The translations under genes and the position numbers were made by a program. This document shows, one piece after another, positions 23,902 to 32,718 of a stretch of 50,697 nucleotides of DNA; the first letter of the stretch is position 1; every line of letters starts with the position of its first letter. The stretch comes from Flavobacteriaceae bacterium UBA5544. GTDB taxonomy: Bacteria > Bacteroidota > Bacteroidia > Flavobacteriales > Flavobacteriaceae. The stretch is from contig DINI01000028.1 of the NCBI GenBank assembly GCA_002426755.1, forward strand, positions 62,739 through 113,435, read 5' to 3'. The notes beneath the pieces were generated by a model that did no database searches, was not told where the DNA came from, and saw only the letters and a list, made by a program, of their open reading frames with translations.

Positions 23902-25188
23902 ATGCAAATCATAAAAAATCCAAATAAAGAATCTTGGTCCGAAATCCTAAAACGACCAACCCAAACCGTCGAAAACATCGAAACCACTGTCAATCAAATT
24001 TTTGATGATGTCCAGCGCAATGGTGACAAAGCAGTTCAAAAATATACAGCCTTATTTGATGGTTTTGAAGGCACCTTGAATCAAGTATCTCGAGAGGAAA
24101 TAGAGTCAGCAGCAAATCTCGTTACTGAAGAATTAAAAGAAGCCATAAAATTAGCCAAAACAAATATTGAAAGGTTTCACAAGACACAAGAGACAAGCAA
24201 GATAGAAGTGGAAACGATGCCTGGCGTGAAGTGTTGGCAAGAAAAACGTCCAATTGAGAAAATAGGATTGTACATTCCTGGTGGCACAGCACCTTTGTTT
24301 TCAACGGTGTTGATGCTCGCCGTTCCAGCGAATATTGCCGGATGCAAAGAAATCATCCTTTGTTCGCCACCAAATAAGGAAGGCAAGATTGCCAATGAGA
24401 TTTTGTACATGGCTCAATTATGTGGCGTGACAAAGATTTATAAAGTTGGAGGCATCCAAGCCATCGCAGCCATGACTTTTGGAACAGAAACCATTCCGCA
24501 AGTTTACAAGATTTTTGGACCAGGCAATCAATTTGTCACGGTTGCAAAGCAATTGGCAACTAAATTCGGAGTCGCCATCGACATGCCTGCAGGACCGAGT
24601 GAGTTATTGGTATTCGCTGATGATTCGGCCAATCCTTCCTATGTGGCTTCGGATTTATTGAGTCAAGCCGAACATGGTACAGATAGCCAAGTAATTTTGG
24701 TAACAACCTCGCAAACAATTCTGTCAGAAGTGGAAGTGGAAGTTCAAAAGCAACTGAATGAGTTACCAAGAAAAAATATCGCCCAAAAAGCAATCGAAAA
24801 TTCAAAATTGATTTTGGTTGATTCAGATGCGACTGCTTTGGAACTTATCAATCAATATGCGCCTGAACATTTCATCATCTGCTCTAAAAATGAGGATTTG
24901 TTCATCAACGATATCGTCAATGCTGGTTCAGTGTTTATTGGGAATTACACTCCAGAAAGTGCAGGCGATTATGCATCAGGAACCAATCATACCTTACCAA
25001 CCAATGGTTTTAGCAAAGCATATTCTGGAGTGAATCTGGATAGTTTTCTAAAGAGTATAACATTCCAAAAAATCACTAAAGAAGGTTTGAAAAATATAGG
25101 AAACTCAATTGAATTAATGGCGGAAGCCGAAGGATTGCAAGCACATAAAAACGCCGTTTCTATCAGATTGAAAAGTTTTAAAAAATAA
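23902..25188 (+). CDS. hisD: Histidinol dehydrogenase
   Basis: 428 residues, typical. The zinc enzyme oxidises L-histidinol to L-histidine in two NAD-dependent steps. Recognised motifs are KRPIEKIGLYIPGGTAPLFS, the NAD region KVGGIQAIAAMTFGTE, the nucleotide/zinc region IDMPAGPSELLV and SQAEHGTDSQ, EHFIIC, and SAGDYASGTNHTLPT with the late His of GLQAHKNAV. The start at 23902 is preceded by A-rich sequence with no strong Shine-Dalgarno, as is usual in this phylum. Confidence 0.96.
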   Translation: MQIIKNPNKESWSEILKRPTQTVENIETTVNQIFDDVQRNGDKAVQKYTALFDGFEGTLNQVSREEIESAANLVTEELKEAIKLAKTNIERFHKTQETSKIEVETMPGVKCWQEKRPIEKIGLYIPGGTAPLFSTVLMLAVPANIAGCKEIILCSPPNKEGKIANEILYMAQLCGVTKIYKVGGIQAIAAMTFGTETIPQVYKIFGPGNQFVTVAKQLATKFGVAIDMPAGPSELLVFADDSANPSYVASDLLSQAEHGTDSQVILVTTSQTILSEVEVEVQKQLNELPRKNIAQKAIENSKLILVDSDATALELINQYAPEHFIICSKNEDLFINDIVNAGSVFIGNYTPESAGDYASGTNHTLPTNGFSKAYSGVNLDSFLKSITFQKITKEGLKNIGNSIELMAEAEGLQAHKNAVSIRLKSFKK

Positions 25189-25194
25189 AGCATT

Positions 25195-25238
25195 GTCACT
25201 TCGAGTGTCCCGAACGCTTTCGGGATGTATCGAGAAGC
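25195..25238. repeat. REP-like palindromic repeat between hisD and hisC
   Basis: The segment opens GTCACTTCGAG and closes ATCGAGAAGC. In between is a 7-bp hairpin, TCCCGAA (25208-25214), CGCT, TTCGGGA (25219-25225). The GTCACTTCGAG/CGAGAAGC frame is a pattern I know from intergenic repeats in flavobacterial genomes. It sits 6 bases after hisD and 12 before the hisC ATG. Confidence 0.7.
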
Positions 25239-25249
25239 AAAAACGAACT

Positions 25250-26287
25250 ATGAGAAACATCCAACACCTAATAAGACCAAACATCAAAGCCTTAAAACCC
25301 TATTCTTCCGCGAGAGACGAATTTAAATGCTTGAAGAATGACATGATTTTTCTCGATGCGAATGAAAATCCTTTTGAGAATGGCGTGAACCGTTATCCCG
25401 ACCCACAACAGATGGATTTGAAACGCGTCATTTCAAAGTTGAAAGGCATTCCAACCGAAAATATATTGTTTGGAAATGGCAGTGATGAAATTCTTGATTT
25501 GCTGATTAGAATGTTTTGTGAACCAAATAAAGATAATATCATCATTTTACCACCAACTTATGGAATGTATGAAGTTCTGGCAAATGTGAATGCTGTAGAA
25601 ACAATAAAGATTGAATTGACAGAAACATTTCAGCCCAAAGTGAGGCAAATTTTAAATGCTTCAACTGAAAACAGTAAAATCTTATTTCTATGTTCTCCAA
25701 ACAATCCAACAGGAAACAGCTTTAAAAGAGTAGAAGTAGAAGAGTTGCTAAATAGGTTTCAAGGAATTGTGGTTATAGACGAAGCTTACATCGATTTTTC
25801 CGAACAGGAGAGTTGGTCGAAACGTCTTCAGGAATTTCCAAAACTTGTCATCACCCAAACGCTTTCCAAGGCTTATGGTATGGCAGGAATAAGACTTGGT
25901 ATCTGTTATGCATCTGAAGAAATCATCTCCATATTGAATAAGATAAAACCGCCTTATAACATCAATCAATTAACGCAAGAAAAAGCAATTGAGGAATTGC
26001 AAAAATCAAATTTAGTCGAGGAGCAGATTGACTTGCTTTTAAAAGAACGAAGATTATTAATCGATGAATTGAAGGACATAGATTTCGTAAAAAATGTTTA
26101 TCCTTCAGATGCCAATTTCGTTCTCGTCAAGGTCGATGAGGCCACAAAACGCTATCATCAATTGATTGAAAAAGGAATGATTGTCCGAAATAGAACGACG
26201 CAGCCCTTGTGCGAAAATTGCTTACGCTTGACCATCGGAACATCAGAAGAAAATAAAAAATTAGTATTAGCATTAAAATCCATATAA
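25250..26287 (+). CDS. hisC: Histidinol-phosphate aminotransferase
   Basis: 345 residues from ATG at 25250; the frame runs upstream through the repeat to 25193 but without family similarity. It is a PLP enzyme of fold type I that converts imidazole acetol phosphate and glutamate to histidinol phosphate. Motifs: FLDANENPF, GNGSDEILDLLIR, LCSPNNPTGN, VIDEAYIDFS, and the PLP-binding Lys K207 in TLSKAYGMAGIRLG. The C-terminal substrate Arg is in CLRLTIGT. hisB starts after one base. Confidence 0.96.
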   Translation: MRNIQHLIRPNIKALKPYSSARDEFKCLKNDMIFLDANENPFENGVNRYPDPQQMDLKRVISKLKGIPTENILFGNGSDEILDLLIRMFCEPNKDNIIILPPTYGMYEVLANVNAVETIKIELTETFQPKVRQILNASTENSKILFLCSPNNPTGNSFKRVEVEELLNRFQGIVVIDEAYIDFSEQESWSKRLQEFPKLVITQTLSKAYGMAGIRLGICYASEEIISILNKIKPPYNINQLTQEKAIEELQKSNLVEEQIDLLLKERRLLIDELKDIDFVKNVYPSDANFVLVKVDEATKRYHQLIEKGMIVRNRTTQPLCENCLRLTIGTSEENKKLVLALKSI

Positions 26288-26288
26288 A

Positions 26289-27422
26289 ATGAAAAGAGTC
26301 CTATTTATAGACCGTGACGGAACCATCATCAAGGAAACCTCTGATGAGCAAATTGACAGCTTTGAAAAATTGGTGTTTTACCCAAAGGTATTTCAATATT
26401 TAAGCAGAATTGCAAAGGAATTGAATTTTGAAATCGTGATGATTACAAATCAAGATGGTTTGGGAACAGACGCCTTTCCAGAATCGACCTTCTGGCTCGT
26501 ACATAATTTTATTTTGGATACGTTCAAAGCGGAAGGTGTTGAGTTCAAGAAACAATTCATCGACAGAACCTTTGCGAAAGACAATGCTCCGACTAGAAAA
26601 CCAAATACCGGTTTATTGACCAAGTATTTTTCGGATGATTATGATTTGGCAAATTCATTCGTCATTGGTGACCGATTGACGGATATTGAACTGGCAAAAA
26701 ATCTAGGTTCCAAAGGCATTTTCATTAACGACAATACCAATTTGGGAACTTCTGAAATCACCGTAAAACGAGATGAGTTGGATGAGTTTATCGCTTTGGA
26801 AACCAACGATTGGGAGCAAATCTATAATTTTTTAAAAGGTGGCAAACGCATAGGAAGCATTACTAGAAACACCAACGAAACTAAAATTGCTATCGACCTA
26901 AATCTTGATGGCATTGGAAAAAGCAATATCGATACTGGGATTGCTTTTTTTGACCATATGCTCGACCAAATCGCGCGTCATGGCCAATTGGATTTAAACA
27001 TCAAAGTGGATGGTGATTTGGAAGTCGACGAACACCACACCATTGAAGACACAGCCATTGCTCTTGGCGAAGTGTTTGCTCAAACACTCGGAAATAAACT
27101 AGGTATCGAACGCTACGGTTTTTGTCTACCTATGGATGATTGTTTGGCACAAGTGGCGATTGATTTTGGAGGTAGAAATTGGCTCGTTTGGGAAACCGAA
27201 TTCAAACGCGAAATGATTGGAAAAATGCCGACGGAAATGTTTTTCCATTTTTTCAAATCCTTTACGGATGGTGCCAAATGCAATTTAAATATCAAAGCTG
27301 AAGGCACGAACGAGCACCATAAAATTGAAGCCATATTCAAAGCATTTGCAAAAGCCATCAAAATGGCAGTCAAACGTGATATGGAAAAAATGATTTTACC
27401 AACAACTAAAGGAACCTTATAA
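26289..27422 (+). CDS. hisB: Bifunctional histidinol-phosphatase / imidazoleglycerol-phosphate dehydratase
   Basis: 377 residues. Residues 1-165 are a HAD phosphatase: nucleophile D8 and D10 in FIDRDGTII, MITNQDGLG, and the VIGDRLTDIELAKNLG motif. Residues 185-377 are the dehydratase with the duplicated metal motifs DEHHTIED and NEHHKIEA plus FFDHMLDQIARHGQ. The HisNB fusion is seen in enterics and in Bacteroidota. One base separates it from hisC. Together with hisC it performs three consecutive late steps. Confidence 0.96.
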   Translation: MKRVLFIDRDGTIIKETSDEQIDSFEKLVFYPKVFQYLSRIAKELNFEIVMITNQDGLGTDAFPESTFWLVHNFILDTFKAEGVEFKKQFIDRTFAKDNAPTRKPNTGLLTKYFSDDYDLANSFVIGDRLTDIELAKNLGSKGIFINDNTNLGTSEITVKRDELDEFIALETNDWEQIYNFLKGGKRIGSITRNTNETKIAIDLNLDGIGKSNIDTGIAFFDHMLDQIARHGQLDLNIKVDGDLEVDEHHTIEDTAIALGEVFAQTLGNKLGIERYGFCLPMDDCLAQVAIDFGGRNWLVWETEFKREMIGKMPTEMFFHFFKSFTDGAKCNLNIKAEGTNEHHKIEAIFKAFAKAIKMAVKRDMEKMILPTTKGTL

Positions 27423-27436
27423 AATTTACGAATTTA

Positions 27437-27487
27437 GATTTACGAGTTACGATTACAATCGTACATCGTAAATCATAAATCAAAAAT
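27437..27487. repeat. TCGTAAATC palindromic repeat between hisB and hisH
   Basis: GATTTACGA (27437-27445) pairs with TCGTAAATC (27466-27474). An inner ACGATT (27449-27454) pairs with AATCGT (27457-27462). The block runs on through TAAATCAAAAAT to within 5 bases of the hisH GTG. The same block recurs before hisA. Confidence 0.7.
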
Positions 27488-27491
27488 AATA

Positions 27492-28076
27492 GTGAGAGTA
27501 ATAATTATAGATTATGGCGCAGGCAACATCAAAAGCATTCAATTTGCCTTAAAGCGATTGGGAGTCGATGCCATCCTTTCTAATAACCCTGAAGAGATTT
27601 TATCTGCAGATAAAGTGATATTTCCTGGCGTGGGTGAGGCGAGTAGTGCCATGAAAATGTTGAAGGAAACAAGTTTAGATATTCTAATTCCAAAGTTAAA
27701 GCAACCCGTTTTGGGTATTTGTTTGGGCATGCAATTGATGTGTAACTCTACAGAAGAAGGAGCAACTGATGGGTTGGGAATTTTTGATGTGTATGTCAAA
27801 CGGTTTTCAAATAATGTCAAAGTACCTCATATGGGGTGGAATACTATCAACAAGTTAAATTCAAATCTGTTTGTTGGTATCAAACCCAACGAATACATGT
27901 ACCTTGTGCATAGTTATTACGCCGAGATTTGCAAGGATACAATAGCTGAAACTGAATATGGAATCATCTATAGTTCAGCATTGCAAAAAGATAATTTTTA
28001 CGGTGTTCAATTTCATCCGGAGAAAAGCAGTAAGGCAGGAGAAAAAGTTTTGGACAATTTTTTAAAGATGAATTGA
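27492..28076 (+). CDS. hisH: Imidazole glycerol phosphate synthase glutaminase subunit
   Basis: 194 residues with a GTG start at 27492 (VIIIDYGAGN). It is a class I glutamine amidotransferase that gives ammonia to HisF. The nucleophile is C77 in GICLGMQLM, and the His/Glu of the triad are in FHPEKSS. YGAGNIKSI, FPGVGEASSAM and PHMGWNTI are family motifs. It is separated from hisF by hisA, as in many his operons. Confidence 0.95.
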   Translation: MRVIIIDYGAGNIKSIQFALKRLGVDAILSNNPEEILSADKVIFPGVGEASSAMKMLKETSLDILIPKLKQPVLGICLGMQLMCNSTEEGATDGLGIFDVYVKRFSNNVKVPHMGWNTINKLNSNLFVGIKPNEYMYLVHSYYAEICKDTIAETEYGIIYSSALQKDNFYGVQFHPEKSSKAGEKVLDNFLKMN

Positions 28077-28107
28077 ATTACCAATATTAAAGCAATGAAA
28101 TCCAAAA

Positions 28108-28136
28108 TCGTAAATCGTAAATCGTAAATCAAAAAT
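28108..28136. repeat. Tandem TCGTAAA repeat before hisA
   Basis: Three exact 7-base units TCGTAAA occupy 28108-28128, followed by TC and AAAAAT. The 23 bases 28114-28136, which enter the hisA ATG, match 27465-27487 upstream of hisH at 22 positions. Confidence 0.75.
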
Positions 28137-28866
28137 GAGAATCATCCCAGCAATAGATATCATCGACGGAAAATGTGTCCGACTGACCAAAGGTGACTAC
28201 GATACAAAGAAAATATACAATGAAGACCCTCTGGAAGTTGCCAAGCAATTTGAAGGTTCTGGCATTCAGTACCTACATTTGGTGGATTTGGATGGTGCCA
28301 AGGCGCAGCACATCGTCAATTATAAGGTATTGGAGCAAATCGCGTCTAAAACAAGTTTAAAAATTGATTTTGGAGGTGGACTGAAAAGTAATGAGGATTT
28401 GTTGATAGCGTTCAATTCTGGGGCGCGACAAATTACAGGAGGCAGTATTGCGGTCAATGATAAAAAAATGTTTGAAGGTTGGTTGTCAAAATATGGACCA
28501 ACTAAAATCATTCTTGGGGCTGACTGCCACGAAGGGAAAATTTCAACGAATGGCTGGCAGCGCAAGAGCGAATTGGAGGTCATACCCTTCATCGAAAATT
28601 ATCAAAAGAAAGGCATTCAATATGTGATTTGCACTGACATTTCCAAAGATGGGATGCTTGAGGGACCTTCGTTTGAGTTGTATAAAAGTATCATTGCAGA
28701 ATGTTCAAAAAGCGATGGACAGTCGATTAAATTGATAGCTTCTGGAGGTGTGTCATCGATTGATGATATTAATGTTTTGGAAGATTTAGGATGTGAAGGT
28801 GTCATCATTGGAAAAGCCTTATACGAGAATAAAATTAGTTTAAGGGATTTAGAAACCCATATATAA
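28135..28866 (+). CDS. hisA: ProFAR isomerase
   Basis: 243 residues forming a TIM barrel. It isomerises ProFAR to PRFAR. The first catalytic Asp is D8 in IPAIDIIDGKCVRL. Others: DLDGAKAQHIVN, DFGGGLKS, the second catalytic Asp in CTDISKDGMLEGPS, and the phosphate-binding loops IASGGVSSIDDI and GVIIGKALYE. It ends two bases before hisF and resembles it, reflecting the old duplication of the two barrels. Confidence 0.96.
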   Translation: MRIIPAIDIIDGKCVRLTKGDYDTKKIYNEDPLEVAKQFEGSGIQYLHLVDLDGAKAQHIVNYKVLEQIASKTSLKIDFGGGLKSNEDLLIAFNSGARQITGGSIAVNDKKMFEGWLSKYGPTKIILGADCHEGKISTNGWQRKSELEVIPFIENYQKKGIQYVICTDISKDGMLEGPSFELYKSIIAECSKSDGQSIKLIASGGVSSIDDINVLEDLGCEGVIIGKALYENKISLRDLETHI

Positions 28867-28868
28867 TA

Positions 28869-29630
28869 ATGCTAACAAAACGAATCATCCCTTGTCTGGA
28901 TATCAAAAACGGTAGAACCGTCAAAGGTATCAATTTTGTCAACCTGCGTGATGCGGGCGACCCAGTAGAATTGGCAAAACAATACACCGAAAAAGGGGCC
29001 GATGAATTAGTGTTTCTCGATATTTCAGCAACATTGGAAGGACGAAAAACGATGCTGGACATGGTCTTAAAAGTTGCCGAACAAGTGAATATTCCATTTA
29101 CGGTTGGTGGTGGAATTTCGTCCGTTGAAGATGTCGATTTGCTTTTGAAAAATGGTGCAGATAAAGTGTCCATCAATTCAGCAGCCATCAAACGTCCGGA
29201 GTTGATTAATGAATTATCAAGCAAATTTGGGAACCAATGCATCGTTGTGGCGATAGACGCCAAACAAATTGACGGTCAATGGAAAGTCCATTTAGCAGGC
29301 GGAAGTATCCCCACGGATTTGGACTTATTTGAATGGGCAAAAGAAGTCGAAAGACGAGGAGCAGGCGAGATTTTATTCACTTCGATGAACAATGACGGTA
29401 CAAAAGAAGGCTTTGCAAATGAAGCTTTAGCCAAATTATCTTCAAAACTGAACATTCCAATTATCGCATCAGGTGGCGCAGGAACGATGCAGCATTTTGT
29501 GGATACGTTCAAAATAGGAAAGTCTGATGCTGCATTGGCGGCGAGTGTCTTCCATTTTGGAGAGATAGAAATTTTTGATTTAAAGCAGGAATTGAGAAAA
29601 AACAATATTGAAGTAAGATTAACTAATTAG
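28869..29630 (+). CDS. hisF: Imidazole glycerol phosphate synthase cyclase subunit
   Basis: 253 residues forming a TIM barrel, with HisH as partner. It converts PRFAR and ammonia to imidazole glycerol phosphate and AICAR. The catalytic Asp D11 is in RIIPCLDIKNGRTVKG, the second Asp in FTSMNNDGTKEGF. Phosphate loops are PFTVGGGISSVEDV and IASGGAGTMQHF. The stop codon TAG provides the first base of the repeat that follows. Confidence 0.96.
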   Translation: MLTKRIIPCLDIKNGRTVKGINFVNLRDAGDPVELAKQYTEKGADELVFLDISATLEGRKTMLDMVLKVAEQVNIPFTVGGGISSVEDVDLLLKNGADKVSINSAAIKRPELINELSSKFGNQCIVVAIDAKQIDGQWKVHLAGGSIPTDLDLFEWAKEVERRGAGEILFTSMNNDGTKEGFANEALAKLSSKLNIPIIASGGAGTMQHFVDTFKIGKSDAALAASVFHFGEIEIFDLKQELRKNNIEVRLTN

Positions 29631-29744
29631 CCACGAATACACAAATGAATTTTTATGTATTTCATCAAACCTTGATATAGCGTTTTTCCGCAAAGTCAGG
29701 TAAAATACCCATAGAATTTAAAAATATATTCGTGTATTCGTGGC
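29630..29744. repeat. 115-bp element with 13-bp perfect terminal inverted repeats
   Basis: GCCACGAATACAC (29630-29642) and GTGTATTCGTGGC (29732-29744) are perfect inverted repeats. The similarity extends imperfectly to about 28 bases per side (ACrAATnnATTTTTA). The element fills most of the 136-base spacer between hisF and hisIE. It encodes nothing and is of the right form for a small non-autonomous palindromic element. Confidence 0.75.
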
Positions 29745-29766
29745 AAAAAATTAATAATTGACAAAA

Positions 29767-30357
29767 ATGACTATTAAATACAACAAAGACGGTTTAATCC
29801 CTGCCATCATTCAAGATGCGAACACAAAAAATGTTTTGATGTTGGGCTATATGAATGAAGAAGCCTATAACAAAACAAAAGAGACTAATAAGGTCACATT
29901 TTTCAGCCGTAGCAAAAATCGTTTATGGACGAAAGGTGAGGAGAGCGGAAATAGCTTAAATCTTGTTGAAATGAAGTTGGATTGTGATAATGACACCTTG
30001 TTGATTCAAGCAAATCCTGAAGGTCCGACCTGTCACAGGGGTACAGATACTTGCTGGGATGAAACCAACACGCAAAACTTCGGTTTTCTTACAGAGTTGG
30101 AAAACGTAATTCACAATCGAATTGAAAATTCTGACCCTTCGGAATCGTATGTGTCGTCCTTATTTGAGAAAGGCATCAACAAAATCGCACAAAAAGTAGG
30201 AGAGGAGGCGATTGAAGTCGTCATCGAAGCAAAAGACAATAATGATAAACTATTTATTGATGAAAGCGCCGATTTACTATTTCACTATCTGATTTTACTT
30301 CAAGCGAAAGGATTCAAATTGAATGATATCGTCGAAGTCCTCAAAAAGCGTCATTGA
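29767..30357 (+). CDS. hisI: Phosphoribosyl-AMP cyclohydrolase / phosphoribosyl-ATP pyrophosphatase
   Basis: 196 residues from ATG at 29767; a TTG at 29758 is in frame but less likely. The N-terminal HisI half has the metal motifs VLMLGYMNEEAY, WTKGEESGN, CDNDTLL and the zinc cysteines in GPTCHRGTDTCW. The C-terminal HisE half has KVGEEAIEVVIEA and DESADLLFHYLILL. It catalyses the second and third steps. The gene's last 7 bases overlap the convergent symporter gene, so the his transcript ends within or beyond that gene. Confidence 0.95.
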   Translation: MTIKYNKDGLIPAIIQDANTKNVLMLGYMNEEAYNKTKETNKVTFFSRSKNRLWTKGEESGNSLNLVEMKLDCDNDTLLIQANPEGPTCHRGTDTCWDETNTQNFGFLTELENVIHNRIENSDPSESYVSSLFEKGINKIAQKVGEEAIEVVIEAKDNNDKLFIDESADLLFHYLILLQAKGFKLNDIVEVLKKRH

Positions 30358-32087
30358 TTCATTTTTGGTTCCCTAAAGGATTTGATGATTAACAGTCCGC
30401 AGATGATGGTAACTGTGAAAAGTCCCAGTGCCAAAATTGTTTCACCATAAATGAAGTTTCCAATGGAAAACAGAGCGCAATACACACCAACAACACCAGC
30501 GAAAAATCCAAGAATCTTCATGCCAAAACCTTTAAATTTGGAATCATTGCCGAAAATCAAACTGTTGAATGAATTAAGCGTTTGTTCATCAGAAGGCTTG
30601 GTTAAAAGCGTCACCACAATCCATCCTATTGTGGTAATTAAAACACCCACAACCAATTGCCAATAACCCGCGATATCAACCAAAGGCGTTTCCATTTTAT
30701 TGTTTACAAAGAAAAATACGGCGATGATGAAAGAAATTACCATGGCTGCAATTTCGCTATACGGATTGATTCTGCTCCAAAACCATCTTAAGATAAATAG
30801 CAAACCGGTTCCTGCTCCAATCGATAATAATAAATCAAATCCAACACGTGCTTCTTCCAATACCAATGACAACAGCGCCGCCAATACCATCATAACCACA
30901 GTTGAAATCCTACCCACAGCGACTTGTTCTTTATCTGAAGAATTTGGCCTTACAAAACGCGCATAAAAATCATTTACAACATAAGAGCTTCCCCAATTTA
31001 AATGAGTGGAAATGGTACTCATAAACGCTGCAATCAAAGATGTAATGACAATTCCCAGTAATCCAGAAGGCAAAAACGTCAACATCGCAGGATAGGACAA
31101 ATCATTTTTGACAAAAGCAGGATTCAAATTTGGAAATGCAGCCTTTAAACTTTCAATATTTGGATAAATGATGATGGATGCCAAGCCAATGATAATCCAT
31201 GGCCAAGGACGCAAAGCATAATGAGCAAAATTGAAAAATAAAGTTGCCCAAGTCGCATGTTTTTCATCCTTAGCAGCCAACATACGTTGCGCAATATAAC
31301 CGCCACCACCTGGTTCTGCGCCTGGATACCAGACACTCCACCATTGCACGGCTAAAGGCACAATCAATAAAGGAATCAATAATTCTGGATTAGAAAAATC
31401 AGGCAACATCGCCGTTTTTGCAGCAACAGCAGGTGTCGAAAGAAGTTTCTGAATACCTCCAATTTCAGGCATATTGACGATATAAATAGTTGCCCAAATA
31501 CTTCCAACCATCGCAATAATAAATTGAACGAAATCTGTCAACAATACACCTTTTAATCCACCAAAAGCCGAATAAACAACCACAACAGGAGATGCAATCA
31601 ACAATACTTCCCAAGACGACAGCCCAAACATGACGTGTCCAATCTTTATAGCTGCCAAACACACATTCGCCATAATGGCAATATTGAAAAACACACCTAA
31701 ATAAATCGCTCGAAAGCCTCTTAAAAAAGCGGCACTTTTCCCACTGTAGCGTAATTCATAGAATTCCAAATCGGTGGTTATGCCACTTTTTCGCCATAGT
31801 CTAGCATAGAAAAATACGGTCGACATGCCTGTCAATAGAAAACTCCACCAAATCCAGTTTCCGAAAACACCATCTTCACGGATGACTCCAGCTACAAAAT
31901 TGGGCGTGTCCGCAGCAAAGGTTGTAGCAACCATGCTCACACCCAACAACCACCATGGCATGTTCCGACCTGAAAGAAAAAAGGCTTTTGAGTCTGTCCC
32001 TGCTTGTTTTGAAACATAGATGCCGATACCTGCAAAAAGCAATAGGAAAGAAATAATGATAATCCAGTCAAGTGTCGTGATGGCCAT
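30351..32087 (-). CDS. Sodium:solute symporter family transporter
   Basis: 578 residues with about 13-14 hydrophobic segments. The SSS signature is visible: N-terminal DWIIIISFLLLFAGIGIYVS, FFLSGRNMPWWLLGVSMVATTFAADTP, then GGLKGVLLTDFVQFIIAM and TSLIAAFMSTISTHLNWGSSYVVNDFYAR. It carries a solute with sodium across the inner membrane. Candidates include sugars, amino acids or carboxylates, and the substrate cannot be read. The gene stands alone and converges with the his operon. Confidence 0.9.
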   Translation of the reverse strand: MAITTLDWIIIISFLLLFAGIGIYVSKQAGTDSKAFFLSGRNMPWWLLGVSMVATTFAADTPNFVAGVIREDGVFGNWIWWSFLLTGMSTVFFYARLWRKSGITTDLEFYELRYSGKSAAFLRGFRAIYLGVFFNIAIMANVCLAAIKIGHVMFGLSSWEVLLIASPVVVVYSAFGGLKGVLLTDFVQFIIAMVGSIWATIYIVNMPEIGGIQKLLSTPAVAAKTAMLPDFSNPELLIPLLIVPLAVQWWSVWYPGAEPGGGGYIAQRMLAAKDEKHATWATLFFNFAHYALRPWPWIIIGLASIIIYPNIESLKAAFPNLNPAFVKNDLSYPAMLTFLPSGLLGIVITSLIAAFMSTISTHLNWGSSYVVNDFYARFVRPNSSDKEQVAVGRISTVVMMVLAALLSLVLEEARVGFDLLLSIGAGTGLLFILRWFWSRINPYSEIAAMVISFIIAVFFFVNNKMETPLVDIAGYWQLVVGVLITTIGWIVVTLLTKPSDEQTLNSFNSLIFGNDSKFKGFGMKILGFFAGVVGVYCALFSIGNFIYGETILALGLFTVTIICGLLIIKSFREPKMNQ

Positions 32088-32135
32088 GTTTTGGATATTG
32101 TAAGTTAGTTAGACAAATCTAACATTTATTGGCAA

Positions 32136-32168
32136 ATAAAAAAGACATCAGAACTATCTAATGTCTTT
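32136..32168 (-). terminator. Intrinsic terminator downstream of the broken membrane gene
   Basis: A 12-bp stem with one mismatch (32141-32152 and 32157-32168; AAAGACAT and ATGTCTTT ends) is followed on the minus strand by a T-run. It ends transcription coming from 32619 before the symporter gene. Confidence 0.75.
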
Positions 32169-32199
32169 AAGAATAAAATGGTTTTGGTTGGTTAGTTAA

Positions 32200-32619
32200 C
32201 TATTTTATCCAGTGTTTTGTTATCGAATGTTTTGAGAAAAAAATCAGAAGAATGCACACCACAATAACCATTACGGGCATAACATAACTTGGTACATCAA
32301 TATTCGTAAATATGTATATATGTTGCACAATTGCCGCCAATGCGGACACAATAAATAGGGTGTAAGCCCATTTTTTCCGAATCAATAAAGCAATGCAGGC
32401 CAAAAATCCGCAAAATACAGCTGTTGCAAAAGCCGCCGTCACCCAAGCCGGATATTCAATCAAAAATGCTTATTGTTGTTCGGGTGGCATGTTTGCTATC
32501 ATTTCCTCGGTAGCAAACGCCATGGTCAGGTACGCAATCACACCCATTAAGTTCCATAACAGTGCGAGCACGCTCGCAATCCAGAACCAAACAGGTGGTT
32601 TAGTAGTAGAAGTTGACAT
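32200..32619 (-). pseudogene. Small 4-TM membrane protein broken by one in-frame stop
   Basis: 140 codons from ATG at 32619 to TAA at 32200 are in one frame, but codon 50 (32470-32472) is TAA. Before it comes PPVWFWIASVLALLWNLMGV and IANMPPEQQ. After it comes AFLIEYPAWVTAAFATAVFCGFLACIALL, and then two more helices ending KHSITKHWIK. The whole matches, from memory, a flavobacterial family of about 140-residue membrane proteins in which a PxxQAL-like stretch runs straight into x-PAWVTAAFA. The open frame starting TTG at 32463 would be just its C-terminal half. The break is a point change or a sequencing error, with no frameshift. Protein function is unknown. Confidence 0.8.
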
Positions 32620-32718
32620 AGATCATTAGTTTAGTTGGTAATAATTCATAACAATTTATGAAATATTTTGATATGACATCAAATTATTCCAAAATTATAA
32701 TAACTAAACTGACGAGAA

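Noticed and set aside
27423..27491. Terminator between hisB and hisH
   Set aside because: The palindrome is AT-rich with no T-run, and the operon continues in the same direction with further his genes.
32200..32463. An intact 87-residue gene starting at TTG 32463
   Set aside because: The frame continues upstream past a single stop into a signal-like start and first helix of the same protein, so this is the second half of a broken gene.
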